DNA of 64,000 bases from the NCBI GenBank assembly GCA_022548915.1, contig JAKZES010000024.1:1-64000 (forward strand), given 5' to 3'. The position numbers and the translations under genes are program-made. Each line of letters starts with the position of its first letter. The first letter of the stretch is position 1. This document shows, one piece after another, positions 54,719 to 63,152 of the stretch. The notes under the pieces were generated by a model, which saw only the letters and a list, made by a program, of their open reading frames with translations, was not told the origin of the DNA and did no database searches. This DNA is from Verrucomicrobiaceae bacterium E54. GTDB lineage: Bacteria > Verrucomicrobiota > Verrucomicrobiia > Verrucomicrobiales > Akkermansiaceae.

Positions 54719-55684
54719 TCACCGCTTCAGCGGTGAGTCATCGCACTCGAGATCGCCGGTCGCGTACTGCATGCCGTTGAGCAGGTAGCGGAGCAACTCC
54801 GGGCGTTCGAAGCTCTGGGCGTTGTGCGAGGGCGAGGAAAAGAACACCCGGCCCTGCTTGTGGGGCTTGATCCACGAGACGTAGCGGGGCTGGTCGTGGA
54901 AGCCCCGGTCCTTGCCCACCTTGATTCCCTCGGTGTCCAGTTCGAGCATGGGAGCGAAGTTGAACTTCTCGTAGGCTCCGCCCATGACGTAGGGCTCGTC
55001 GACATGGACGAAGGGCTTGCCGCCGAAGGGTTTGAGCATCGGATGGTCGGGACAGCAGGGATGCAGGGTGACCTCCTGCTGCGGCGGGTGGTAGGAGAAG
55101 CTCCCGCCGGCGAGCTCACTGAACTCCTCGGAGTAGGCGAAGTTGGCGATCGCACCGTGCATCAGCACCAGGCCGCCACCCTTTTCGACGTAGTCGACAA
55201 GACTGCGGTAGAGCATGCGGGCGAGTTCCTCCCGCTCGTCGGCGGGCATGGCCTCATACTTCTTCCCGGCGTCGCCGATCTTCTGCACCAGCACGTCGTA
55301 GAACAGGTCGCGCTTCTTGCCGGTCGGGCAGTTGTTGTTGAGCACCACCGCATCGAAGGCCCGCAGGCGCTCCGGCCGGAACACCTCGATGTCGACGCTG
55401 GCGACCGATTCGTAGGCACCGCTCCGCTTGCCGAGGATCTCGATCACCGCCTCGGTGTGCGGGATGCACCAGTGCTTGAAGCCGGTGGCCAACGAGAAGA
55501 TCAGCACCTTGCGCGCCTGCTTCGGTGCGACCTGCGGCTTCTCCGGCGCCACGGCGGCGACCTTCTCTTTCCAGGCCTCGTCGAGCTCGAAGGCCGGGAT
55601 TTTCTGGGCATCGGCAACGGGTGCCGAAACCCCGCCGACCAGCAGCAGGGCGAACCAAGCCGCGATGATGCGTTCAGATCTCAT
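54719..55684 (-). CDS. exported ThuA-domain protein
   Basis: 321 residues with a signal peptide ending near VADA (26). The ThuA (class I glutamine amidotransferase-like) fold is seen in VLIFSLATGFKHWCIPHTEA, DAVVLNNNCP, GGGLVLMHGAIANF and the later WIKPHKQGRVFFSSPSHN. ThuA proteins are linked to disaccharide and glycoside use, often beside Gfo/Idh oxidoreductases, as here. The active chemistry is not settled. Its start overlaps the end of the upstream oxidoreductase by 11 bases. Confidence 0.85.
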   Translation of the reverse strand: MRSERIIAAWFALLLVGGVSAPVADAQKIPAFELDEAWKEKVAAVAPEKPQVAPKQARKVLIFSLATGFKHWCIPHTEAVIEILGKRSGAYESVASVDIEVFRPERLRAFDAVVLNNNCPTGKKRDLFYDVLVQKIGDAGKKYEAMPADEREELARMLYRSLVDYVEKGGGLVLMHGAIANFAYSEEFSELAGGSFSYHPPQQEVTLHPCCPDHPMLKPFGGKPFVHVDEPYVMGGAYEKFNFAPMLELDTEGIKVGKDRGFHDQPRYVSWIKPHKQGRVFFSSPSHNAQSFERPELLRYLLNGMQYATGDLECDDSPLKR

Positions 55685-56981
55685 AAGGCTTGCGCATGGG
55701 GACCTGCAGTTTGGCGTTGGCCTCGTCGTCGCCGATGATCTGTTCCTTCACCGGATCCCACTTCAGCTTGCGGCCGTCGAGCTTCATCGACAGGTGATGG
55801 AGCACGCAGACCGAGTTGGAGCGGTGCCCGACCTCGACCGGACAGATCGGATCACTGCCGTCCCGGGCGGACGAAAGGAAGTCGCCCATGTGGTTCTGCG
55901 AGGTGTAGAGCTTGGTTTCCCCGTCGGTCGGCTGGCGTCGCAGCAGTTCCTTGTCGCTGCAGTCCATCTTGCCGCGTGAGCAGTAGGCCCAGCCATCCTC
56001 GGTGATGAATTTCACCCCCGGGCTGCCGTTCCTCGAGGTCAGGACCACACCGTTGTCGTAGAGCGCGTCGCCCTGATAGCCGACGTGGACATCGAAGAGC
56101 CCGCGATCGGGAAACTCGCCCGTGGCCTGGATCTCGGTCGGGCCGCTGTCGACATCGCTGCCGTTGGCCCACTGGGCGATGTCGTACATGTGGGAACCCC
56201 AGCCGGTGATCATGCCCAGGCAGTAGCGCTGGACCTGCAACCAGCCCGGACGACCGAAGCCGTTCTGCGGATGCACCCTGGCCTCGATGTAGGGAACGTC
56301 CGGACACGGGCCGAGCCACATGTCGTAGTTCAGGTTGGCGGGAGGCTTGCCCGGTTCGCCATGGGCTTCACCCCGGTCGGTGGGGACCTCGACCTCGATC
56401 TTCTTCAGCTTGCCCAGCCAGTTGTTGCGGATGATCGTGCAGACCTGCCGAAAGCGGATGTCGGACCGCTGCTGCGAACCGGTTTGCAGCACCACCTTGT
56501 TCGCGCGCACCGCCTTGACCAGGGCCTGCCCCTCCGGAATCGAGTAGGTCAGCGGCTTCTGGATGTACATATGCTTGCCGGCCCCGGCGGCGGCGATCCC
56601 GACCAGCGCATGCCAGTTCTCCGGTGTGGAGATGACGAGGCCGTCGATGTCGTCGCGCTCGAGGAGCTCGCGGTAGTCGGTGTAGATGGCGACCTCGACC
56701 TCGGACTCCCCCTTGCCGCCGTAGAACTTCTTCACCACCTCGCCGGCCGAGGCCGCACGGGCGGAATCGACATCGCAGCAGGCGATCACCCGCGCATTCA
56801 GTCCCTCCTTGGACCCCATGCTCATGGCGTTCTGCATGTCGCCGCGGCCCATCCGCCCGCAGCCGATCTGGGCCAGCTGGAGGGTTCCATTCTTCGAGCT
56901 CTTACCCCACGACCGGGAGGGCAGAATGGTCAGTGCCGCGCCGGTGGCCACGGTCGAGGTGAGGAAGGATCGGCGTTTCAT
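55674..56981 (-). CDS. Tat-exported Gfo/Idh/MocA-family oxidoreductase
   Basis: 435 residues. The twin-arginine signal is MKRRSFLTSTVATGAA. The NAD-binding Rossmann motif is IGCGRMGRG. The usual EKP motif reads QKPLTY, keeping the catalytic Lys. The block QTGSQQRSDIRFRQV is shared with the second oxidoreductase at 63153. Such exported enzymes act on sugars or glycosides. ATG 56981 gives the Tat signal at the N-terminus. It forms an operon with the downstream ThuA gene (11-base overlap). Confidence 0.88.
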   Translation of the reverse strand: MKRRSFLTSTVATGAALTILPSRSWGKSSKNGTLQLAQIGCGRMGRGDMQNAMSMGSKEGLNARVIACCDVDSARAASAGEVVKKFYGGKGESEVEVAIYTDYRELLERDDIDGLVISTPENWHALVGIAAAGAGKHMYIQKPLTYSIPEGQALVKAVRANKVVLQTGSQQRSDIRFRQVCTIIRNNWLGKLKKIEVEVPTDRGEAHGEPGKPPANLNYDMWLGPCPDVPYIEARVHPQNGFGRPGWLQVQRYCLGMITGWGSHMYDIAQWANGSDVDSGPTEIQATGEFPDRGLFDVHVGYQGDALYDNGVVLTSRNGSPGVKFITEDGWAYCSRGKMDCSDKELLRRQPTDGETKLYTSQNHMGDFLSSARDGSDPICPVEVGHRSNSVCVLHHLSMKLDGRKLKWDPVKEQIIGDDEANAKLQVPMRKPYEI

Positions 56982-57035
56982 GGGCTTGGGTGTGGAATGT
57001 TCAGAGTTCGATGCTCGAGGCGGCAAAGATCACGA

Positions 57036-57863
57036 TCAGCCGCGGATTTCCTTGAGATACTTCACGCTGCGTTCGGCCTGCTCGAGGGTTTCGCATTCGA
57101 CGCTGAATACGATGTCCTGGGGCAGGTCCCTACAGATTTCGAAGATCGCCGGGTAATCGACCACCCCGTCGCCACAGGCGCAGCCGACGGCCGTGCCCAT
57201 GACCTTGCCGCGCTCGGCATCGGACTGCTCGATCGAGATGTCCTTGGCGTGGACGTGGATGACCTTGTCCTTCACCCGGTCGAACCACTCGACGGCGTCG
57301 TGGCCGCCGAGGTGGGCGTTGCCGGTGTCGTAGTTCGCCCCGAGGTTGGGCGAGTCGACCAGGTTGAGGCACTTGTCATAAAGGTCGGGGTCGAGCGAAT
57401 AGGTCTGGTGCATCTCGAAGCCGATCTTGATGCCGCGGCGCTCGCAGACCTTGAGGGCCTCGGTGAGCGAATACTTGATCAGCACGAAGTCCTCCTCGGC
57501 GGTGGTCCACGGCTGCTTGTGGCCCTCGTGGGTGTTGATGATGGGCGCGCCGGCCTCCTTGGCGAAGCGGGCGGCCTGCTTGAGATACTCGACCGCGATC
57601 TCGGGCTTCGAGGCCTGGCTGTGGGAGGAAAAGGCGGAAAGCTTGATGCCGTGCTTCTCGACGCAGTCCTTGATCCGGTAGGGATCGTCGAGCATCGACA
57701 CACTGTGGAAATACCGCGCCTCACTCAGCAGTTCGCGGCCCCAGTGCACCATCGGCTCGATGTACTCGTAGCCGAGGTCGGCGGCGAACTCGACGCCCCA
57801 TTCAAAGTTTTTGTGCGAGGTGCGCACCGCTTCCAGATTCAGTCCGATTCCGATTTTTCCCAT
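57036..57863 (-). CDS. sugar phosphate isomerase/epimerase (xylose isomerase-like TIM barrel)
   Basis: 275-residue cytoplasmic AP-endonuclease-2/xylose-isomerase-like barrel. Metal-ligand positions appear in IGFEMHQT, ANYDTGNAHLGGHD and VIHVHAKDI, and FSVECE near the end. It probably isomerises or epimerises a ketose made by the oxidoreductase pathway. It is the first gene of the minus-strand unit with the oxidoreductase and ThuA genes, and diverges from the XylR-like regulator. A 36-codon relic of a related gene is at 7528. Confidence 0.87.
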   Translation of the reverse strand: MGKIGIGLNLEAVRTSHKNFEWGVEFAADLGYEYIEPMVHWGRELLSEARYFHSVSMLDDPYRIKDCVEKHGIKLSAFSSHSQASKPEIAVEYLKQAARFAKEAGAPIINTHEGHKQPWTTAEEDFVLIKYSLTEALKVCERRGIKIGFEMHQTYSLDPDLYDKCLNLVDSPNLGANYDTGNAHLGGHDAVEWFDRVKDKVIHVHAKDISIEQSDAERGKVMGTAVGCACGDGVVDYPAIFEICRDLPQDIVFSVECETLEQAERSVKYLKEIRG

Positions 57864-57905
57864 GGTGTTTGTGTTGGTTCGAGGTCCGCATCCTAGGCCG
57901 GCTCC

Positions 57906-57921
57906 AGGTTGACGGCAACCT
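57906..57921. promoter_or_regulatory. inverted repeat in the divergent catabolic promoter region
   Basis: AGGTTG-ACGG-CAACCT is a perfect six-base inverted repeat in the 81-base gap between the isomerase operon and the XylR-like regulator. Its position fits an operator read in both directions. Confidence 0.4.
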
Positions 57922-57944
57922 CACCATGTGCAGGATCATCCTCA

Positions 57945-59150
57945 ATGCGTGCAACCCCAAAAGGAGCCCGATCGATCCCCAAGGTCGCCCTTTTCCTGCA
58001 GGGAGTGCGGCACTACGAGCGCGAACTGCTGCGGGGGATTTCGGACTACGCCAATCTCCACGGTCCCTGGCAGTTCCAGCGAAACGTCTCCTACCTCACC
58101 GATCGGGAGGTGGATCCGGTGGAACTCATCGAGCGCTGGCAGCCCGATGCCGTGATCCTGCGCGAAAGCCGTCCGCACCGCTACGACGAGATCCTGCACA
58201 CCGGGCGACCGACGGTCTACAGCCCGACCACCGAGTGCCGTGCCGGCATCCCCAACATCGTGGTCAATGATCCCGCCACCGGGCGGATTGCCGCCGATCA
58301 TCTGCACGAGGCCGGCTTCCGGCACTTCGGCTACTGTGGCGTGCGCGCCTTCTTCTGGTCGCGACGCCGCGGCGAGGGCTTCGGCCAGCGGGTGGAGGAC
58401 CACGGCCATGAAGCCCATCTCTTCGACAGCGACGACGGCCGGGAGTTCTTCAGCTGGGACGCCGGTCACCAGCGCCTGATCGATTGGTTGCTCGGGCTGC
58501 CCAAGCCGGTCGGCATCTTCTGCTGCACCGACGACTTCACCCTGCTCGTCCAGGAAGCCTGCGTGGCGGTGGGCCTGCGGATCCCCGACGAGGTGGCGCT
58601 GATCGGGGTCGGCGACGACGAGTCGATCTGCGAGTTGGCACAGGTTTCGCAGAGCAGCGTGCGGCTCAACATCCGCCGCGGCGGTTACGATGCCGCGCGC
58701 CATCTGGCGCGGTGCCTGCAGGGCAAGGGCGGCCCGCGCCGGCCCGACGACATCGTCATCGAACCGCTGGGGGTGAGGGCGCGTCCCTCGACCGACGCCA
58801 CCGAAACCCTCGACCCGGAGGTGGCCAAAGCGGTCTCGTTCATCCGCGAGCGGGTCAACACCCCCATCGAGGTCGACGACGTGATCCGCGTGGTCAACCT
58901 CTCACGTCGACGGCTCTATGACCGGTTCCGCGAGGCCACCGGCAAGAGCATCTACGCCTACATCCGCGACCGGCGGCTGGAGAACTTCGCCCGCCTGCTG
59001 CTGGAAACCAGCCTGACCGTCTCGGAAGTCGCCTACGCGATGGGCGAGAAGTCGGACAACAACGTCGCCCGCCTGTTCAAGAAGCATTTCGGCATGACGC
59101 CGGTCGCCTACCGGCGCAAGCACGCCCGGCCCATCAAGCACGGCGAATGA
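57945..59150 (+). CDS. XylR-like AraC-family transcriptional regulator
   Basis: 401 residues. The N-terminal part (about 10-285) is a LacI/ribose-binding-like sensor with VALFLQGVRHYERELLRGI, then VNDPATGRIAADHL and GVGDDESICELA. The C-terminal 105 residues are an AraC double helix-turn-helix (VDDVIRVVNLSRRRLYDRF, VSEVAYAMGEKSDNNVARLF, HFGMTPVAYR). The layout matches E. coli XylR, which senses xylose. It probably controls the divergent isomerase-oxidoreductase-ThuA unit. ATG 57945 is preferred; a TTG at 57909 overlaps the inverted repeat. Confidence 0.9.
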   Translation: MRATPKGARSIPKVALFLQGVRHYERELLRGISDYANLHGPWQFQRNVSYLTDREVDPVELIERWQPDAVILRESRPHRYDEILHTGRPTVYSPTTECRAGIPNIVVNDPATGRIAADHLHEAGFRHFGYCGVRAFFWSRRRGEGFGQRVEDHGHEAHLFDSDDGREFFSWDAGHQRLIDWLLGLPKPVGIFCCTDDFTLLVQEACVAVGLRIPDEVALIGVGDDESICELAQVSQSSVRLNIRRGGYDAARHLARCLQGKGGPRRPDDIVIEPLGVRARPSTDATETLDPEVAKAVSFIRERVNTPIEVDDVIRVVNLSRRRLYDRFREATGKSIYAYIRDRRLENFARLLLETSLTVSEVAYAMGEKSDNNVARLFKKHFGMTPVAYRRKHARPIKHGE

Positions 59151-59175
59151 AGGGATGCCCGGGGCGTCACTGAAG

Positions 59176-59246
59176 GTGGCCGGGGCTTCCAGCCCCGTCG
59201 CCAATGCCTCATCTAACATGGCGACGGGCCTGGAAGGCCCGGCCAC
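59176..59246. repeat. REP-like inverted pair forming a long hairpin, locus 3
   Basis: Two 27-base arms (59176-59202 and 59220-59246) are reverse complements with 25 of 27 matching and a 17-base loop. Each arm contains a smaller palindrome (GGGGCTTCCAGCCCC or GGGCCTGGAAGGCCC). It lies in the 246-base convergent gap between the XylR-like gene and the first DUF6807 gene. No coding frame was seen in the rest of the gap. Confidence 0.85.
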
Positions 59247-59396
59247 AGGCAGGCCACCTTTCCCGCTTGGGAAACCGTTGCAAAACGGCACGGCCCCGCC
59301 ACCTTCCCGGTCATTTTGTTAGAAAGCAGTCGATGTGGCCGCCCGATGCGCGACAGCGTCGCGCGGTCCTTGCCGCATCCCCTTCCTCTCCGCCGG

Positions 59397-60341
59397 CTAC
59401 TTCCACTCCTTCCAGAGCGCTTCCGCTTCGCCTGCCGTGAGGGCCCGGTCCGCCATGACGACCCGGTAGCGACGCGAGGCCACCTCGGGGCTGTCCTTGG
59501 TGAGGGCGAACGACTTCCTCATCACCGGGTTGAAATTGATGAAGGGATTGCCGTGATGCATCTTCGAGTTCCAGACGCGGAGCCGCTCGGCCGGATTGCC
59601 GTCCTTCTCCGCACCGCTGAGCATCAGGAAACTCGCCTTGTCATCCTCCGCCGGGCCGCTCACGAAAACCCAGCGGGCTTCCTGGCCATTGGCGCTGTCG
59701 CTGTCCTGCCCCCCGCTCGTCACCATCGCGCTGTTCTCCCCGGTCCAGCTCATCGGGCCACGCCACGAAAACCCACTGTAGCGGTAGGCCGTGATCTCCA
59801 CCTCCTCGCCGGCCACCGGTGCATGCTCAAGCCCGATGTCGAGGACGTAGGCATCCTTTCCAAGACGCGAAAAGCGCAGGTTCACCGTTTCCGCAATGAC
59901 GGGCCGATACTTCCCGTCGCGTTGAATCTGGATCTCGTTGCGGGCGGTGATCGAGACCGCATCGTCACTCTCGCCGGTAACCGTCGCGGACTTGGCGACA
60001 TGGCACCCCTCGCCCTTCTGCAACTCCCAGGTGACATGCTTCTTGCCATCCACCGTGACCTGCTTCCACGGCCACCAGAGGCCGAGGTGGTGGAGGTGAT
60101 CGCTCGGCTGAACGGCGGTCAGGTCGAACCCGGACGGGGTGGCCAGGGGGTCGACGTAGGCGCTGATCGGAAACTTCTCGATCCCGCCAAGGGGTTCCGC
60201 CGGCGGCTGGATCTGCCAACCGAAGACACACTTCCCTCCATCGACGATCTCGATCCGGGAATCACTGGTCTTCACTTCGAAGCCGGCCTGCACGGGAAGC
60301 AGCAGGCCGAGGGCCAGGGTCATGCGGAGGATGCGGATCAT
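59397..60341 (-). CDS. exported DUF6807 (PmoA-like) family protein
   Basis: 314 residues from ATG 60341 with a signal peptide (about 1-19). Family features include DHLHHLGLWWPW and late SFALTKDSPE with YRVVMADRAL. These proteins are common in Planctomycetes and Verrucomicrobia near sugar-catabolic genes; the activity is unknown, and the name PmoA-like does not imply methane oxidation. Paralogue of the next gene upstream; the spacing of 14 bases suggests one transcript. Confidence 0.78.
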   Translation of the reverse strand: MIRILRMTLALGLLLPVQAGFEVKTSDSRIEIVDGGKCVFGWQIQPPAEPLGGIEKFPISAYVDPLATPSGFDLTAVQPSDHLHHLGLWWPWKQVTVDGKKHVTWELQKGEGCHVAKSATVTGESDDAVSITARNEIQIQRDGKYRPVIAETVNLRFSRLGKDAYVLDIGLEHAPVAGEEVEITAYRYSGFSWRGPMSWTGENSAMVTSGGQDSDSANGQEARWVFVSGPAEDDKASFLMLSGAEKDGNPAERLRVWNSKMHHGNPFINFNPVMRKSFALTKDSPEVASRRYRVVMADRALTAGEAEALWKEWK

Positions 60342-60355
60342 GATCGTTTGCGGGG

Positions 60356-61285
60356 TCACTTGCTGAAGGACTGCCAGTACTTGTCGAGGGGCGCCGCGGC
60401 AAGATCCGCCTGGACAAGCACCAAGCGGTAGCGCTGCTTGAGCGACTCTCCCTTCTTCAGAGTGAAGGCGTCACCCTTGAACTCCTTGTCCTTGTAGGAG
60501 CGCGGGCCGAAGGGGTTGGCGGCGAGCAGACCGTAGTCGCGGGCGTGCCACCACGTCGGATGGCGCAGGTTGGAAGGATGATCCATCAGCGCGATCACCG
60601 TCGGGGTGCCCGCGGAGTCCGGGCCGTGGAAGGCGACCCACTTCGCCCGCTTGCCCCAGGCATCGCCACCGGTCAGCCCCTCGCTGTTGGTGATCCCGCC
60701 CTTGGCCACCGCGCCCTTCATCCGGATGGTCGGGGCGACCCGGATGGCGAACGACCCTTCCTTGGTATCTCCGAAGACGACGTCCTTGTCCGTGGCTTTC
60801 AAATCACAGCTCACGTCGATCACGCGGTCCCGGCCCTCGACCTGGATCGAATAGGTCCGCTGCTCGGAAAGCAGCGGCTTCTGGTCCTTGCCCCGCCATT
60901 CCAGATCGACCGTGAAGGTGAGCACCTTGCCGCTCGAATCGATCTCCGGTTCACCCACGAAACCCTTGGTGACCACCCGGCAGCCCTTCGGCTCGTGCCA
61001 GAAGTCGTTGCCGTTGATGTCGCCGTGGGTGAACCAGAAGCCGATGTGATGCGGGTGGTCCTTGGCCTCCCCCGCCACGTCCTTCTCGAAGGGATACCGC
61101 CGGGTCAGATGCGTCCCATCGGGACTCATCAGCGGGTAGAGGCAGGGCAGCCACTTGTCGTTCCGGTACTCGGTGAAAAGCCTGCCGTCGATTTCCACGC
61201 GAAGCCGGTCGCCATCGCGGGTGGCGGTGATCTCCGCCCCGAGCGGCAGGATCGCGGAAAGACAAAGGCAGAGTAACAGACGCAT
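60356..61285 (-). CDS. exported DUF6807 (PmoA-like) family protein, second copy
   Basis: 309 residues from ATG 61285 with a signal peptide (about 1-17). It shares the HPHHIGFWFTHGDING block and the C-terminal FTLKKGESLKQRYRLVL with the downstream copy, but overall identity looks low. This suggests old duplication and different substrates. It follows the sulfatase gene by 60 bases on the same strand, consistent with a polysaccharide-degradation unit. Confidence 0.78.
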   Translation of the reverse strand: MRLLLCLCLSAILPLGAEITATRDGDRLRVEIDGRLFTEYRNDKWLPCLYPLMSPDGTHLTRRYPFEKDVAGEAKDHPHHIGFWFTHGDINGNDFWHEPKGCRVVTKGFVGEPEIDSSGKVLTFTVDLEWRGKDQKPLLSEQRTYSIQVEGRDRVIDVSCDLKATDKDVVFGDTKEGSFAIRVAPTIRMKGAVAKGGITNSEGLTGGDAWGKRAKWVAFHGPDSAGTPTVIALMDHPSNLRHPTWWHARDYGLLAANPFGPRSYKDKEFKGDAFTLKKGESLKQRYRLVLVQADLAAAPLDKYWQSFSK

Positions 61286-61345
61286 GGGCTGGGTGGAAAT
61301 ACGCCACCAAAGGTCGGATCTCACCGAAAAATTCGAAAACCGGAA

Positions 61346-63097
61346 TCAGCGCTCGGCGGGATCCAGGCGCTCAAGCGTGAGCAGCCGGAACTCCAGCGCC
61401 TCGCCCCCCGGGATCTCGAGCGCTTCCAGCCGCAGTTCACCGTCGCCTGCCGAAAGCTCCAGCGTTCCGGCCACCAGCGGCTTGAAGTCCTTCACATACG
61501 ACTCGCTGCGCGGCGCATGATCCTCGGCTTTTCCCACCTCCGGCGGATCGTGGGCCTCGGCAATGGTGAACTCGAGGGACTCATCCTTGAAGCGCAGCGC
61601 CATCCGGGCCCCGGCTTCCCTGGCCGCATACCAGACGGTCGCCCGATAGCGGCCCGGTGCCTCCACCCGGCCTGCCCAGTGCAGCGCATCCCCGGTGTCC
61701 TTCCAGTTCAGGTAGTACGAGCAGTTCGGGTGGATGCTCGACCGCTTCAAGCCACCGGTCGCCTGCGCGTCACGAGCCGGCAATTGGGTGATCGCCAGAT
61801 CCGGATGAGTCAGGATGAAGGGCCGGTCGTCGTCGCGATACCCGGGAAGGAATTCGCGACGATGCTTCTCCGCCGCTTCCCCGAGGCGGGCGAGCACTTC
61901 CGGGTGCTGCTTGTTCACCGGCTGGCTCTGCCCCGGATCCTCGACCATGTCGAAAAGCTTGCCCTGAGCATCGAGGCGGAAGCGCTGACTCCGGGCACTG
62001 ACCTTGTTCTGCCACTGCTGGATGAGGATGCGCTCCGGCCAGGCGGTCTCCGGATCACGGATCAAGGGGGCGAGGCTGCGGCCATCGAGCGGCTTCTCCG
62101 AACGTTCATCGAGCCCGGCCAGCTCGCAGAGCGTCGGCAGCAGGTCCCGGGCCGAGGCGATCTGCGGCACCCGGGTGCCCGCCTTGATCGAGGCCGGCCA
62201 ACGCACGTAGAGCGGGCTCCGCACGCCTCCCTCGTTGGTCGACCCCTTCTTTCCCTTCATCCCCCCGTTCCAGCGGAATCCGTTCGGTCCGTTGTCGTGA
62301 AACCAGACGACGATGGTGTCGTCGGCCACCCCGAGCCGGTCGAGCTGGTCGAGCAGACGACCGACATTCCAGTCGAGGTTTTCGCACATCGCGAGGGCGC
62401 AGCGTTGATGGTCGGTCACCTCGCGACCCGGGGCCGTGGACTTGAGCTGCCTGTCCTTGAAACGCTCCCAGAAGCGGTCGGGCACCTGCATCGGCGAGTG
62501 CGGGGTGTTGTAGGGCAGGTAGGCGAAGAAGGGCTTTCCGGCCTTCACCGATCCCTCGATGAAGTTGATCGCCCGCTTGGTGAAGTCGTCGATGCAGAAG
62601 CCCTCGCCCTTCACGATGCGGCCGTTGTGGTCGAGCATCGGATCGAAGTAATGCCCCCAGTGGCCACTACAGAAGCCGTAGAACTCGTCGAAACCCCGGG
62701 CACTCGGATGGTAGGGACCCTGCATGCCGTTGTGCCATTTGCCGAAGGCCCCGGTGCGGTAGCCCGCCGCCTTCAGGATCTCCGGCAGGATGGTTTCATC
62801 GAGATCGAGCCGCTCGCCGCCGGCCGAGGTCGAATACACGCCGCCCCGGGCATGATGGCGACCGGTGAGGAACTCCGCACGCGTCGGCGAGCAGACCGGA
62901 CAGACGTAGAAGCGGTCGAAGCTCACGCCCTGCTGCGCCAGCGAGTCGATGCGCGGCGTGGCCAGGTCCTGGTTGCCCGAGCTGGAGAGGTCGCCCCAAC
63001 CCTGATCGTCGCTGAGGAAGACCACGATGTTGGGTTGGGCAAAACACCACCCGGCGAGGACCGGGATCAGAAAAAGAATGGCGGAGAATCGAATCAT
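61346..63097 (-). CDS. exported family S1 sulfatase
   Basis: 583 residues from ATG 63097 with a signal peptide (about 1-20). The formylglycine motif C-x-P-x-R is CSPTR with Cys69, followed by AEFLTGRH. Metal ligands are in FLSDDQGWGD (Asp30, Asp31) and VVWFHDNGPNG. The catalytic FGKWHNG is present. After about residue 440 a beta-sandwich module is added (SYYLNWKDTGDALHWAGRVE..., ELRLEALEIPGG), possibly carbohydrate-binding. It should remove sulfate from polysaccharides. The Cys-type site needs an FGE/sulfatase modifying enzyme, not seen here. Confidence 0.92.
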   Translation of the reverse strand: MIRFSAILFLIPVLAGWCFAQPNIVVFLSDDQGWGDLSSSGNQDLATPRIDSLAQQGVSFDRFYVCPVCSPTRAEFLTGRHHARGGVYSTSAGGERLDLDETILPEILKAAGYRTGAFGKWHNGMQGPYHPSARGFDEFYGFCSGHWGHYFDPMLDHNGRIVKGEGFCIDDFTKRAINFIEGSVKAGKPFFAYLPYNTPHSPMQVPDRFWERFKDRQLKSTAPGREVTDHQRCALAMCENLDWNVGRLLDQLDRLGVADDTIVVWFHDNGPNGFRWNGGMKGKKGSTNEGGVRSPLYVRWPASIKAGTRVPQIASARDLLPTLCELAGLDERSEKPLDGRSLAPLIRDPETAWPERILIQQWQNKVSARSQRFRLDAQGKLFDMVEDPGQSQPVNKQHPEVLARLGEAAEKHRREFLPGYRDDDRPFILTHPDLAITQLPARDAQATGGLKRSSIHPNCSYYLNWKDTGDALHWAGRVEAPGRYRATVWYAAREAGARMALRFKDESLEFTIAEAHDPPEVGKAEDHAPRSESYVKDFKPLVAGTLELSAGDGELRLEALEIPGGEALEFRLLTLERLDPAER

Positions 63098-63152
63098 CGG
63101 AGAAGCGGGGAAAGGTCGGAGAACGCCCTGTCGTAACCCGAAGACGCATCCC

